From a virus: a DNA stretch of 45,484 nucleotides. The DNA lies in IMG/VR virus record IMGVR_UViG_3300036851_000471, positions 1-45,484 of that record. The stretch is one strand, 5' to 3'. Shown one piece after another: positions 15,065 to 27,100 of the stretch; position 1 is the first letter of the stretch; every line of letters begins with the position of its first letter. Position numbers and translations under genes: made by a program. The notes beneath the pieces were generated by a model. That model made no database searches. It was not told the DNA's origin and worked only from the letters and a program-made list of their open reading frames with translations.

Positions 15065-16438
15065 ATGCCAGTCGAAGCCGCGACGTATATCTCCCAGCTG
15101 AGCCCGGCCGATCCGCCGGGAGGGGACCCCAAGTCGCAGGGCGACAATCATCTGCGGCTCATTAAGCAAGTCCTGCAGAACACCTTTCCAAATGCGAGTG
15201 GGGCAATCAATCTTACGCCCGCGCAGGCGAACGAGGTAATCAATGGGCTCTACCCCGAGTGGCGCTCGCAGCCTTACTCCGTCATTTTCGTCGACGCGAA
15301 TACCATCCGCGTAACGGATGTCAACGCGACTAGCGTCTTCTACGTCGGCCGACGGGTGCGCGTCAACGACAACGGCACGATCCGATATGGGACGATCTCC
15401 GTCGTTGCCTTCGTCACGGATACGAACATCGACGTCGTACTCGACACCGGCAGCTTCATCGGGCCGATTACAGAAGTCCTCGTCGGCGGCGGGCATCCGA
15501 ACAAATCGCTCGAGGCAACGCTCATCAAGAATGTGGCGAGCATTATCGTCGACAACGCGTTCCAAGTCGCGCAGAGCTTCCTCGCGGCGATTAACGAGGC
15601 CGATCGTGTCGATGTCGCTTCAGCAACTTCTCCGAATCTCGACACCGCAGCGTCGAATTACATTCGATTTACCGGCACGACAACAATTGCGACTCCGGTA
15701 CTCTCGAATGGGAACCGAAGACACGTCCTTTTTGCTGGAATTCTTCAGCTGACGAATGGAGCGAACTTCATCCTCCCTAGCGGCGCGAACATTACGACGG
15801 CTGCTGGCGACACCTGCATTATGATTGGAGAAGCAAGCGGTGTCGTCCGAGTTGTTGAGTTCACACGGGCGAGCGGAAAGGCTGTTGTGGAGTCTCCCCC
15901 AGCGGCAGCGGCCGGCGCGTCGATGGTTCTCATCGAAACGAAAGAGGCAAACGGCAGTAGCGCCAATCTCGACTTCACGACCGGGATTGACGGAACCTAC
16001 GATAAATATCTCTTCGTTATATCCGGAATTCGGGCATCCGTGGCGAATGACTTTGTCATGCGGATGAGCACAGATGGAGGCGCAAACTACGACGCGACAG
16101 GTGTATACGCATGGGGTGGTGCTGCCGAGACTGTGACTACTCTTGGGGCAGCCGCCGGTTCGTCGACTTCCGGCTCTATTCTGTTAAACGGCGGCGCTAA
16201 CTTATCCACTACCCATGCCTTTAATGGCGAGGTCGAGCTTTATAACCCGTCTGCTGCGGGCCTTCGCAAGTCGGTGTTGATGAAGGCGAGTTTTATCGAC
16301 AGCGCGCCGACTATCAGAGGGTTTTATGGATTTGGCTCCTACAACAACACCGCTGCCGCCGTCAATGCTGTTCGATTCCTGATGCTGAGCGGCGTGCTCA
16401 ATGCTGGTCGTATTAGCCTTTATGGGATTCGGAAATAA
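15065..16438 (+). CDS. Tail fibre / receptor-binding protein, probable
   Basis: A 457-residue protein. The N-terminus has PKSQGDNHLRLIKQVLQNTFPN (about residues 23-44), a motif often seen at the start of phage tail-fibre proteins and likely part of the virion anchor. The rest is Thr/Ala/Gly-rich beta structure with alternating short helices, ending in a small beta domain (LMLSGVLNAGRISLYGI). The ATG follows the o-spanin stop by 1 nt, and the gene ends in a TAATG overlap with the next gene. Confidence 0.7.
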   Translation: MPVEAATYISQLSPADPPGGDPKSQGDNHLRLIKQVLQNTFPNASGAINLTPAQANEVINGLYPEWRSQPYSVIFVDANTIRVTDVNATSVFYVGRRVRVNDNGTIRYGTISVVAFVTDTNIDVVLDTGSFIGPITEVLVGGGHPNKSLEATLIKNVASIIVDNAFQVAQSFLAAINEADRVDVASATSPNLDTAASNYIRFTGTTTIATPVLSNGNRRHVLFAGILQLTNGANFILPSGANITTAAGDTCIMIGEASGVVRVVEFTRASGKAVVESPPAAAAGASMVLIETKEANGSSANLDFTTGIDGTYDKYLFVISGIRASVANDFVMRMSTDGGANYDATGVYAWGGAAETVTTLGAAAGSSTSGSILLNGGANLSTTHAFNGEVELYNPSAAGLRKSVLMKASFIDSAPTIRGFYGFGSYNNTAAAVNAVRFLMLSGVLNAGRISLYGIRK

Positions 16439-18030
16439 TGCCACTCATCGGTATTAAGGACTCCGGAAAGCACGGCGTTCATAAGGACCGCCCGGCTTAT
16501 GAGCTGCCTGTCGCCGCGTGGAGCGAGGCCAGGAATATTCGCTTTCGAGAGGGCGCGGCTCGGCTTATGGAGGGGCACGCCGCCGTACTCGGGACACCCA
16601 CCGTAACGCCGAAGTGGCTTCTGCCGGTCAAGACGTCGACGAATTCCTTCTGGATTTACGCCGGGAATACGAAAGTCTACGCGGTGGAGGGGGTGACGCA
16701 CACAAATATCACTCGGCAATCTGCCGGCGTGGATGTGGACTATGCCGCTCCGGCGGAGCCGCCGTGGAATGGCGGCGTCTTGAACGGCGTGCCGATACTC
16801 AATAACAGTGTCGACGTGCCGCAGATGTGGCTTCCGGTGTCGGCGGCGCAGCGATTGCAGAACCTTTCTAGCTGGCCGGCTACTCTGCGCGCGAAGTCGG
16901 TGCGACCCTTTAAGAATTTCCTCGTCGCTATGCACTTGCAGAAGAGCGCGGTGGATTATCCATATCTCGTCAAGTGGAGCGACGCTGCGGACCCTGGTAC
17001 GGTACCATCGTCGTGGAACGAGGCTGATCCGACGACAATTTCTGGCGAATCGGCCACTCTTGCAGAGACTGGCGATTTCATCGTGGATGGTCATCCCCTC
17101 CGCGACATCTTTGTGATTTACAAGGAGTCGTCGACTTGGGGTATGCAGTTCATCGGTGGACAGTTTATCTTCCGTTTCTACAAGATGTTCGACGATTTCG
17201 GTATGCTCACGCACGAGTGTACACGGGAGTTCAAAGGGCGGCATTTCGTAGTGACTCGCGACGATATCGTTGTGCATGACGGCAATCAGTGGGAAAGTGT
17301 CGGACATCAGCGATACCGCAGGAATCTCTTCTCGCGGATCGACGGCACAAACTATCATCGTACGTTCGTCACGGCAGACTATAATGCGAAGGAGATGTGG
17401 ATTTGTTTCCCGGAAACGGGGCAGAGCACCTGCACGCGGGCGCTCATCTGGAATTGGGAATCGAATACCTTCACCGAGCGTGAGTTGCCCGGCGTAAATC
17501 ATGTCGCCTTCGGAAACGTGCGGACTAGCGGTGAAGAGTCCTGGGACACTGGAGCGGATACTTGGGAGACCGGGACCGACGCGTGGGACACCGCTGGAAT
17601 CTCCGCCGCAACGGAGACTGTGCTCTTTGCGAAGGAAAGCACAGCTGCGCTCCTTGAGGGGAACAACGGCTACACCTTCGACGGGGCGCCCATCAGCGCC
17701 ATTCTCGAGCGGACGGGCATCCCCCTTGTGGGACAGGATAAGGAAGGGAATCCCCTTGTCGATCCCACAGTGGTAAAGCTCTGCCGAGGTATTTATCCCA
17801 AGCTACAGGCCGCCCCCGGCGCGACGTTCACCGTACAGCTTGGCGGCCAGATGTTCCAAGACGGGCCTGTAACGTGGCAACCCGAGCAAACGTTCGATCC
17901 GGCGACGCAGTTCAAGATCGACTCGCTCTTCTCAGCGAAGTATCTCGCCATTCGTTGGATGTCAACTGGTAGTCAATCCTGGCAGCTCGACAGCATGCAG
18001 TGGGATATTGAGCGGGCGGGGAGGTACTAG
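16438..18030 (+). CDS. Tail/stabilisation protein (P22 gp10-like beta-propeller), probable
   Basis: A 530-residue protein. It begins with IKDSGKHGVHKDRPAYELPVAAWSEARN and has repeated W-containing beta segments throughout (WLLPVKTSTNSFWIYAG, WNWESNTFTERELPGVNHVAF). This pattern resembles P22 gp10-like packaged-DNA stabilisation/tail-nozzle proteins, which seal the portal after packaging. A local 7-residue repeat (SWDTGAD, TWETGTD, AWDTAGI) lies at about nt 17539-17600. Coupled by TAATG at the start and TAGTG at the end. Confidence 0.7.
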   Translation: MPLIGIKDSGKHGVHKDRPAYELPVAAWSEARNIRFREGAARLMEGHAAVLGTPTVTPKWLLPVKTSTNSFWIYAGNTKVYAVEGVTHTNITRQSAGVDVDYAAPAEPPWNGGVLNGVPILNNSVDVPQMWLPVSAAQRLQNLSSWPATLRAKSVRPFKNFLVAMHLQKSAVDYPYLVKWSDAADPGTVPSSWNEADPTTISGESATLAETGDFIVDGHPLRDIFVIYKESSTWGMQFIGGQFIFRFYKMFDDFGMLTHECTREFKGRHFVVTRDDIVVHDGNQWESVGHQRYRRNLFSRIDGTNYHRTFVTADYNAKEMWICFPETGQSTCTRALIWNWESNTFTERELPGVNHVAFGNVRTSGEESWDTGADTWETGTDAWDTAGISAATETVLFAKESTAALLEGNNGYTFDGAPISAILERTGIPLVGQDKEGNPLVDPTVVKLCRGIYPKLQAAPGATFTVQLGGQMFQDGPVTWQPEQTFDPATQFKIDSLFSAKYLAIRWMSTGSQSWQLDSMQWDIERAGRY

Positions 18031-18290
18031 TGGACTACGTCCCAGGCCTTATCCCACTCGACATTCCTCCCGCACTTTCGGAGTACCTCCAGCGTGAGCT
18101 TCAGACGCTGTCTGGCATCCTTGCCGCGGAGCAGATGAGTGGGCCAATTATCAAGGAGTATCATGTCGAGCCGCCGAAGCCCAAGCACGGGCTCGTGGTT
18201 CTCGCCGACGGTTCGAACTGGAATCCAGGCTCTGGGCGGGGACTTTATTGGTACGACGATGTCGTTCCGGCGTGGAAGTTTATCGCATGA
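18030..18290 (+). CDS. Small tail-associated protein
   Basis: An 86-residue protein, GTG start overlapping the preceding TAG. The C-terminal DGSNWNPGSGRGLYWYDD.VPAW signature resembles short beta modules found with podovirus tail genes. An N-terminal helix (PPALSEYLQRELQTLSGILAAE) may mediate oligomerisation. The stop overlaps the next start (ATGA). Function unknown. Confidence 0.6.
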   Translation: MDYVPGLIPLDIPPALSEYLQRELQTLSGILAAEQMSGPIIKEYHVEPPKPKHGLVVLADGSNWNPGSGRGLYWYDDVVPAWKFIA

Positions 18291-18700
18291 ACGGGCTCTT
18301 CTTAGTCGACTATCGTGCGGTGCTGCCGATATGGCCGGTGCTGGAGCCGGAGCTTCGAAAGCTGGCAAAACACTCGGCGAATGAACTCACGCCGGCGGAT
18401 ATTTTCCGTCAGCTCGAGGCCGAGAAGATGCAGCTCTGGACTGTAGTGAAGGACGACGTTGTGACGTCCTACATGCTCACGCAGGTGCTGGACTACTCCA
18501 CGCATAGGTGCTGCAATGTCGTTTTCCTCGTCGGCAAGGACTTGCCAGAGACTCTAAAGGGATTCGATACGCTGAAGTCGTGGTGCCGCCGGCTTGGGAT
18601 TAGCAGGATTACATGCTATGCTCGCAAAGGGTTGATGAGGAAGCTAGCTCCAGCCGGGTTTAAACTTCGCTATTTCGTGCTGGATGCAGAGGTGGGCTGA
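18287..18700 (+). CDS. Hypothetical protein, GNAT-like candidate
   Basis: A 137-residue protein starting at ATG 18287, 4 nt overlap with the preceding gene (ATGA). The central strands LWTVVKDDVVTSYMLTQVLDYS and CCNVVFLVGKD, followed by LKSWCRRLGISRITCYARKG, resemble the fold order of small acetyltransferase-like (GNAT) proteins that often occur next to phage tail genes. No acetyl-CoA-binding motif is clear, so this remains tentative. Confidence 0.5.
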   Translation: MNGLFLVDYRAVLPIWPVLEPELRKLAKHSANELTPADIFRQLEAEKMQLWTVVKDDVVTSYMLTQVLDYSTHRCCNVVFLVGKDLPETLKGFDTLKSWCRRLGISRITCYARKGLMRKLAPAGFKLRYFVLDAEVG

Positions 18701-18701
18701 A

Positions 18702-19646
18702 ATGAAAATCTATACCCGCACCGTTTGGGATATGAACACAGGGGAAATCCTTGAGGAGGACTTCCACGAGTATCACGGTCCCGTTGCGGAGGCGAAGGGC
18801 GGCGGAGGTGGCTCTCAGGGCGGCACGCAGACATCGACAACGGAGCCGTGGAGTCCTACGCATCGGCATCTTCGTCGCACGTTCAATGAAGCGGAGCGGC
18901 TTTACAATCAGGGCCCACCGCAATACTTCCAAGGACAGCAAGTCGCCGGCCTGAACGCGCAGGATACGTGGGCACAGAACTATCTCACGAATTACGCGCA
19001 GGGCGGAGCGGCCGGCATGGCCGATCAGCTCGGAGGGGCTATGACCTTCGGACTGAACGCGATGGATTTGTCGCGGAATCCCTACGTTGCCGACTATGCC
19101 GCAGCGGCGACTCGACCGTTACAGCAGAATCTGGCCGAGAACATCATGCCGCAGATCACCAACGACGCGGTGAGCACCGGCGGCGTGGGTTCGAGCCGGC
19201 AGGGAATTGCCCAGGGTCTCGCGGCGGGACGTACACAACAGGCAATCGGCGACACCACGGCGAAGATTTACGGGGATGCCTACTCTAAGGGCCTCGATAC
19301 GTTCGGCCGCACGCTCGCGCTCGCGCCGCAGACGATCCAGGCAGGCGCTATGCCAGCTCAATTTGCCGGCGCCGCGGGCGAGTTCCAGCGGCAGTATGAG
19401 CAATCCCTCATCGACGCTGCGATGCAGCAATGGGCCTTCGAGCAGCAAGCTCCGTGGGCGAATCTCGCGCAGTATCAGGGCGCGGTGACGGGGAATTACG
19501 GCGGCACAACGACGGCGACGTCGACACCAAATCAGGCGCGGGGCTCACGGTGGGGATCGGCGCTTGGTGGGGCCCTCTCTGGCTTCGCCGCCGGTGGGCC
19601 TTGGGGCGCACTCGCGGGCGGCGTGCTCGGCGCTGCAACAGGATAG
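18702..19646 (+). CDS. Internal virion / DNA-ejection protein candidate
   Basis: A 314-residue protein. The preferred start is ATG 18702, 1 nt after the previous stop; an in-frame start at 18684 is less likely. After a Gly-rich linker (GGGGGSQGGTQT), a helical Ala/Gln-rich body (residues 60-260) is followed by a Gly/Ala-rich C-terminus with two GxxxG-like hydrophobic stretches (WGSALGGALSGFAAGG, WGALAGGVLGAATG). This layout, with hydrophobic glycine zippers, matches podovirus ejection proteins that form a trans-envelope channel. Confidence 0.65.
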   Translation: MKIYTRTVWDMNTGEILEEDFHEYHGPVAEAKGGGGGSQGGTQTSTTEPWSPTHRHLRRTFNEAERLYNQGPPQYFQGQQVAGLNAQDTWAQNYLTNYAQGGAAGMADQLGGAMTFGLNAMDLSRNPYVADYAAAATRPLQQNLAENIMPQITNDAVSTGGVGSSRQGIAQGLAAGRTQQAIGDTTAKIYGDAYSKGLDTFGRTLALAPQTIQAGAMPAQFAGAAGEFQRQYEQSLIDAAMQQWAFEQQAPWANLAQYQGAVTGNYGGTTTATSTPNQARGSRWGSALGGALSGFAAGGPWGALAGGVLGAATG

Positions 19647-19655
19647 GAGACAATC

Positions 19656-20090
19656 ATGCGGGATTTCATGTCAAAGCTTCAGGGCGCTCTTTCGGGCGGG
19701 CTCGACTTGAAGACGGCTCTGAACGACGACAACATCAACTACCTCGCCGGGGAGATGGCAAATAAGGGGATTCAGCCGCCTACAAGTGAACTCACGTCGG
19801 GCATGGCGATGCCAACTGATCCGAGGGCAACGCAAGATCCGTTCGGCCAGCCGGGGGTTGTCGATCCGGTGGCCGAGGAAGCGAAGAAGCGGCGTGCGGC
19901 AATCATCGCAGGGATGACGGGCTCGTTGCAAGGCGCCCCCGGCCCTCGTCCGCAGCATATGCCGACGCTCGGCGGCGTTGCCGTCGGGAATGCCACCCCC
20001 CTCCAGCTAGCCACCCCGGCGCTCTACAATGCGCGAGTCGGCACTCCAGCGGCTGTGCCAAGTCTGGGACGGGCTATTCTCGGGAGATAG
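19656..20090 (+). CDS. Hypothetical internal virion protein
   Basis: A 144-residue protein with a GGATAGGAG ribosome-binding site. It is Pro/Gly/Ala rich and mostly disordered, except for a short helix (EEAKKRRAAIIAGM, about residues 72-85). It lies between two ejection-protein candidates, so an internal or virion-assembly role is likely. No recognised domain. The next ATG is 2 nt away. Confidence 0.6.
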   Translation: MRDFMSKLQGALSGGLDLKTALNDDNINYLAGEMANKGIQPPTSELTSGMAMPTDPRATQDPFGQPGVVDPVAEEAKKRRAAIIAGMTGSLQGAPGPRPQHMPTLGGVAVGNATPLQLATPALYNARVGTPAAVPSLGRAILGR

Positions 20091-20092
20091 TC

Positions 20093-21199
20093 ATGCCGTA
20101 TATGAATGACCCTTTTGGGATGCTCATCGCGCAGCAGCAGCAGCCGCCGATGGCTATTGCTCCTCCGCCTCCCACGCCGCAAATGGGACAGGCGATGATG
20201 CCCCTTCCTGGTGCGGTGGACCCCACGACAGCGACGCCGGAGGCGAAGGAACACCTCGCGACTGGGTGGAGAGGCATCCTGCAAAGTATTCGGGACAATC
20301 CACAGCTGCTGTCCTTCATTGGCGGCGCCGGGCTGGCGATGACGAATCCCGAGACACAGAACGCGCATGACATCCTTGCCGGAGGCTTCCGCTCCACGGT
20401 GGGGTATGGGAAGGAAATCCAAGCGATGGAGGATCGCGATCGGGCGCAAGCGATTGAGGACAAAAAGCTCAATCTGCAAGAGCGTAGTGTGGAAGCCGAT
20501 ATCAAGCAGGGCGAGGCGCAGACGGAGTACAATCTGGGCCGGCTCGACATCGAGAAGGAAAAGGCCGCACGGGAGAAGGAAGCGGAATTGCGCAAGCTCA
20601 CGCCGGGAACGGCGGAGTACCAGAAGGTCATGCTCGAGCTTGGGGCGATTCAGGCGGACATTTCGCAGAGTCAGGCCTCAGCAGAGGCGAGTCGTGCGAA
20701 TGCCGAACAGAGCCGAGCGGACGTTGGATTGAATCCCTTACGGCAGGAAGCGCTCCGGGCGGATATTGGCCGGACGCAAGCAGACACCGAGCGGCTCAAG
20801 CGGCAGGGCGAGATCGAGAGCCGCGGCATCGATCCGAATGTGACGAAATTCGTCGATGATCAAATTCCCCTTCCGGCAGCGCCGAAGCGGGATGATTACT
20901 ACGATGACGAGTCGTACAAAGCGGACGTCGAAACGTACCGGCGAGACGCCGAGGCAGCTCGAGATGCCCGTCGTATGCTCACGAATCAAATGCAGGAGAA
21001 GTCGAATCGCCCAGGATTCTACGAAACGATCTCGCAGGACAAGATCGAACGTGCGGCACAGAACGCCATCAAGAATCCGGCGAAGGAAGCCGATGCGGCG
21101 AATCTCATCCGCTGGAAGTACGGCCCCGAGGCTTACGACGCGTACAAGACTCGCCTTGAGGAACTCCGCAAGAAGCCGGCTCCGGCAGCGAGCAAGTAA
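20093..21199 (+). CDS. Internal virion protein, coiled-coil rich
   Basis: A 368-residue protein. A Gln/Pro-rich N-terminus (IAQQQQPP, then PPPPTPQ) precedes a hydrophobic helix (LLSFIGGAGLAMTN, about 69-82). A very long charged coiled-coil stretch (about 110-330) has Ala/Arg/Glu periodicity (SRANAEQSRADVGLN, RADIGRTQADTERL). The type matches podovirus ejection/inner-core proteins that leave the capsid with the DNA. It overlaps the giant gene by one base (TAATG). Confidence 0.65.
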   Translation: MPYMNDPFGMLIAQQQQPPMAIAPPPPTPQMGQAMMPLPGAVDPTTATPEAKEHLATGWRGILQSIRDNPQLLSFIGGAGLAMTNPETQNAHDILAGGFRSTVGYGKEIQAMEDRDRAQAIEDKKLNLQERSVEADIKQGEAQTEYNLGRLDIEKEKAAREKEAELRKLTPGTAEYQKVMLELGAIQADISQSQASAEASRANAEQSRADVGLNPLRQEALRADIGRTQADTERLKRQGEIESRGIDPNVTKFVDDQIPLPAAPKRDDYYDDESYKADVETYRRDAEAARDARRMLTNQMQEKSNRPGFYETISQDKIERAAQNAIKNPAKEADAANLIRWKYGPEAYDAYKTRLEELRKKPAPAASK

Positions 21200-24100
21200 T
21201 GGTCGATGATATCGACCGGCTCTTTGCGGCGCCAACACTACCGGAGCAGCCGCTACTCGATGAAATGGATGACGTCGATCGGCTCTTCTATGAGCCGCCA
21301 GCGGCCCCTGTTGAGGCTGCTCTTCCCCCGAAGAAACCTGGGCTCGTTAAGAGTACCGTAGTCGCTCCTGTTCGCGGTGGGGCGACGGCGATAGCCTCTG
21401 TGGGTCGTGGGTCGGAGCTTATCGACGAGACGCTCGGCCCGGCGGCGAGTGCCGCGCATAAGGCGACGCATCCCGGTTATGCTGTCGTTTCGACGCTCGC
21501 GGAAGTTCTTCGGAAGCCGGCGGAGAAATACGTCGAGACGCATCCCCGTGCGGTGGAGGATATCCTTGAACCGGGCTCGGCAATGGGCTTCCTCCAGGGG
21601 GCCCTCGAGCGAATTGGAGAGGTCGGCGGCCAGTTCGTTGCAATGCCAGCGGCCCCCTTACAGCATATCGGTGAGCAGGCAGAGACACTCGAGCGAAAGG
21701 AGATTAAGCCTACGCTCGCAAATGTTGCTATTCCGGCGGCGATTAACACCGGGCTTGATTACTTGGGCTTCCTCAAGGTGCTTAAGTTCGCTGGGATAAC
21801 AGGCGATGCCGCGGAAAAGACTGCGAAATCCCTGCGACAAGTCGGCGTGGATTACCTCACGACGACCGGAATTGAAACTGGCACGGAGGTCGTGCAGGAA
21901 CTTGTTACGCTCTACAATGCGAAGCTTCAGGCGGACGAGTCCTTAGCGCTGACGCCGGAGGAAAGGTATCAGCTGGTCCAAGTCGGCGTCGACACGATGA
22001 TCGGCATGGCCGGCTTGGGAGCGCCGAGTGCCTACTCGCAGGCGCGAGATGCGCAGCAGGGCGTCAATCCCGACGGCACGAATATCTTTGACAACGATCC
22101 GAAACTGAGCACCGAGCCGGGGGGAACTCCTCCGACGACGACAGAGGCTTCCTCCCTACCTCCGCCGTCGACGCCCGTCCTCCCGGCTCCCCTTACGGAG
22201 GGGGCACCTCCGCTAACCCCTGGAGTTACTCCAAATGCCGAAGCGCAAGAAAGGCAAGGGCAAGGACCGAGTTCCACCCCCGCCGTACCTCAGCAAGTAG
22301 CGACAACGGAGAAGCCGCCGGAGCCGATTGAGCCGGCGGCAACTCCTACTCCTTCCGAGGAAAAGCCAACTATCGGCAGCATGGGAGATATGGCCTTCAC
22401 GCAGTTGACGGAGGAGGAAAAGACATTCGCCTACGGGAAGACGGATTTGAACTTCGGTCCGTATGTGCAAATCGGGCCGCAGTTGGGAACGACTCTTGGC
22501 GGCAAGTTCATCGATATTGAGTCCGGCGATAAGTCCTACATCAAGTTCGACGACAATGCCGACCGCCTGAAGAATGAGGAACTGGCCGGGAAGCTCTACG
22601 AGTTGGCCGGCGTGCGGACACTCGAGCCGCGGATCGTCCCGGATGTGGAAGGGAAGCAGGCGCTTCAGACCTTTTGGGCAGAGGACCTCGGCTCGACTGA
22701 ACAGGTCGTTTGGAAAGCGAAGCGCGGGTTTGTCGTTGACGCCTGGCTCGCCAACTGGGATGTCGTTGGGCTCGACTTCACGAATATTCAAGCCGATCCT
22801 GCAGGGAACCTCGTTCGGACGGACGTAGGCGGCGCGCTGCGATATCGGGCGATGGGGGCTCCAAAGCCGCCGCTAACGGCGGAAGTGCAAGAGCTTACCT
22901 CTCTACGCGATCCAAATGTAAATCCACAGGCGGCGGCTGTTTTTGCGAATGTCACCTCGGCGGACATCGTACAGGGCGCGCAAGAGCTTGCAAAGATTTC
23001 GGACGATGATATTCGATCTCTTGTGATTCAGTATGGACCGGAAGGTGCGTTGCAGAAGGAAGGACTTGCAGACCTACTTATCGCCCGCAAGAGCTGGATC
23101 GTGGAGAATTGGGCAGTTAAGGAGCCAGAGGACAGCTACTTCAATGAGCCGGAGGACATTGACGAGGATGCAATCCCGGTCAACACGAAGCTGTCTACTG
23201 ATGATCCCTCGCTGTGGCCTGTCCCCCAGGCCGCGCAGACGGAGTTGGGCGGATCGCTTGACGAGGTGCATGCGGAGCTTATTAACGAGGTAGATGCTCA
23301 CCTTCGGTTCCTTTCGTTGCAGGGGAAGACGGCGCAAGGGCCGATCGAAGTTGCGGGAATGAAGACGAAGTCGATGGAGCCGAAATACTCCAAGGCTACG
23401 CCGTCGCTGTTCGACGGTGACGTGTCGGAGAAACACCTTCCGGCTGGTGGTGTTGTAGCTGGTCCGTACGATGCGGCTACTCATGCACCGGGCACAGTTG
23501 TCGAGATTGGAATCAAGGAGGCACTCGCCGAGAACCCCACGGCGCCAATCCGGTTCATCCGGCCGCTACTCGAGAATTTCATCAAGACTCTCGCCCCGGA
23601 TATGAAGGTCGTGCTGACGACTCTTCAGGTGCTCAACACGAAGACGAAAAAGCAGGAGCCCATCGGCAGCACCTGGGGGGCGCACGTTAGCTTCGATAAG
23701 GCGAACGGACTCGTCGCAATTGCGATCAATATCCCGGCGATTCAGGCATCGCCGCTCCTCAGCAAAGCGGATGCCGCAAAGCGGGAGGTTGCAGAGCGTC
23801 AGCTCCTGTTCGCCACGGTGGCGCATGAGTTCGGTCACGCCCTGATGAACAATGCGTTCTTCCGGGCGGCGAATTACACGAAGATCGCCGTGATGAAGGA
23901 GTACCGTACTTGGCTCTCCTTCATGAAGAACGCCTCGGTTGCGGAGTTCTATCGTGAGTTCCCGACGGGGCCGCACTCCGAGCTGATGCTCGACTTCATC
24001 AAGAAGGAGAAGCCGGGCGCCGCGACGATGAAGGTGCTCGACTACTTTAAGGAGGCGGACCTCAACTACGCGCTGTCCTTCAACGAGTGGTTTGCTATGC

Positions 24101-27100
24101 AGGTCGCGCGTTGGGCGACGCAGCGGCAGGAAATGCTCAGGGTTAAGACCGTTGATCCCGAGGCACGAAAGTTTTGGATCGGCGTGGCGGAGCTGCTGAA
24201 GCAGTTCTATACGAAGTTCCTGAAGAAGTTTGCTCCGAGCGGTACGATGGCGACGTATCTCGACGCGCTCGTTGCGGAGGTCCACGCGCAGGCGAAGGCG
24301 AAGGAACTAGGATTGACTCCTGGCACGCAGCGGGCGGCAGACCTTGGGCTCGCTGTTCCAAAGACTATCGTACAGACTTCTGGGAAGACGAAGAAGGGTA
24401 AGCCTCCGGCAGTCAAGACGGACGATACGCTGGCACCTAAGATGTTGGCAGCGCAGCGGCTCAAGAATCTCATGGCGTGGTTCGGCGACGGGGCTGTGAA
24501 GAAGGCCGACGGCACGCCGAAGCCGCTCTATCGTGGGCAGAAAGTTCTTACTCGCTACTTCAAACCGAGCAGCACTTACGCCCACGCGATTTTCCTGTCA
24601 GAGAAGAAGGGCTTCTCTGCCGGCTGGAAGTCGGCGCATCCGGAGATCGAGTGGGAACACGAGTACGACGACAAGATTCAGTGGTCCGACAAGTGGGGTC
24701 CGGAGAAGGGACTCTACAAGGTCTATACGAATATCAAGAATCCCTTCGACTTCCGCAATCCGCAGCATGTCGCCATGCTCGAGAAGAAGTTGAAGGACAA
24801 GAAGATCATCGCCGTCAAGCAACAGAGCGGCGGGACGCTTCCGGTCGCGTCGGCAATGAAAGCGGTGAAGGAAGGCGGCTGGCCTGTCCTCGAGGGACAG
24901 ACGGTACAGAACATCATCCGGTTTGAGCTTGGGCACGACGGTTTCTACATGCAGGAGGGTGGCGCCGTCAATCTCGGCGTCTACGACCCAACGAGTGTGA
25001 AGTCCGTTTCCGCGAACGTGGGGACGTTTAGTAAGGAACACGTCGAGCTAGATCTCCAGAGCGATCCGACGTCGCAGGGCGCACAGGACGCAAGGAACAC
25101 CGGAGCCACGCCGCGGATGGTTCGGGACGTGGATAACTTCACGTCAGCAAATGTGGGATGGGGTAAATTATGGGGCATAATTGATCCCCTAAACTTTCTC
25201 ACGCCGTTGCAGATTGCCGAGCGCTTCGGCATCAAGATGTTTAAGGAATACATCAATCGCGTGCAGCAGTACGCGAATACGAAGGCGAAGATTCAAGAGC
25301 AGGCCGCGGAGCTTACAGACGATGTGCGGAAGCTCTCGTCGGCGCAGAACCGCCGTTTGACGACCTTCACCTACGACGTCAGCACGTCGAGCGATGAACT
25401 CGGTCGTCGGCTCACGGAGGAGGAACTCGCCAAGCTCCGTCAGCGGCATGGCGTTACGGATCACGAGATGGAGATCTGGCGGAAGATCGACGCGTCGTTT
25501 ACGAAGGTCCTAACGGACTATGAAAGCGCGATGGTCTATGAGGCTGGCCGTCTGTTCACTCGAGACGGGAAGCAGTTCCGTCAGGCGTGGATCGCGGCAA
25601 AGGATCAGGCACAGCAGACAGCACTCATCAAGCTGCTCGCGAAGGATACGAAGGCCGGCACTGCCCTACTCGCGCAGATGAACAAGATTCAAGAGCAGTT
25701 CGGAAAGCTTCGGGAGAAGAACTACTTCCCGCGCTCACGCTTTGGCCAGTATGCGCTCCGGCTTGTGGCGACGCAGGACGGCGTGCAGTACGACGGCAAG
25801 ACGTTCAAGAAGGGCGAGACGATGGACTTCCGGCAGTACGAGTCCGAGAAGGACCGGCTGGCGGATGCGCGGCTCGTTAAGAGGGATGCACCAGCGGGTT
25901 CGCGCGTGAGCGTCGGGCTGATTGACGACACAACGTACTCCTTCATGGGCGTGCCACAGGTCGTCATTGAGATGCTCAAGAACAGCGATCTGTTGAATCT
26001 AACGGACGTGCAGAAGAACCGACTGAATGACATCGCGCTGTCGATGCTGCCTGGGCGCTCGTTCATGAAGCACCTCAAAGAGCGCAAGGGCGTCAAGGGC
26101 TATTCCGAGGATTTGCTCCGTACATACTCCAACTATATGCTCAAGGCCAGCGGGCACATCGCACGCGCGGAGCATGCACAGGACATGAGTGAGGCGCTTG
26201 CGCTCTTCAACGCGGAGACGAAGAGCTTACAGCTCGAGGACACAGATACACGGGACGCCCTGTTGTCCTACGGGAAGCGACATCTCGACTACTTGTTCAA
26301 TCCCGACAATGACCTCGCAGCGCTTCGCGCCATCGGCTTTCAGTGGTACCTGGGATTCAGCGTCAAGTCCGCCCTCGTGAACCTCACACAGGTTCCGCTC
26401 GTGACGTATCCCGTGCTCGCCGCCCGCTTCGGTGACGGAGCCGCGGTGAAGCAAATCACTCGGGCGTATAAGGACGTACGGCTCTCGCTGCACAAGATGA
26501 AACAGCTCGAAGCTCAAGTTGTTCAGGCACTCCAACAGGCTAACGCCGAAGGACTAACGAATGAATCCTTTGCGAATTCCCTCGCCGGCGCGGATGAGAA
26601 TATTGTCCTTCAGAATCTCGCGCCCAAGGGAGTCACGGATAGCATCTTGCAGAAGGCCACCTACTACGGCGGCTGGATGTTCCGGCACGCAGAAGAGTAC
26701 AACCGGCGGGTCACGCTCGTAGCCGGCATGCGCGCTGCGCTCGATGAAGGGTTGCCGTACGAGCAGGCGTACGCGGCGGCGAAGGAGGCGGTGCAGAAGT
26801 CGCAGTTCGAGTATGCGAAGTGGAATCGTCCGGAATTCATGCGTGGGAAGAAAAGCGCACTCTTTCTCTTCTGGCAGTACATTCAGCATGCGAGCTATCT
26901 CGCCTTTAATGGCGCGAATTCGAAGGAAGGGCGTCGGGCAGCGGTGCGGTATATGCTCCTGATGCTGCTCGTCGGCGGGACGCAGGGCCTCCCCTTTATG
27001 GAGACCTTGATGGACATCCTCGACTTCACGGGCACGAAAGCGAAGGAGCTGTTGGGGGTGTCGAATCCCCGTATGGCACTACGAGAGGATTTGCGCGAGC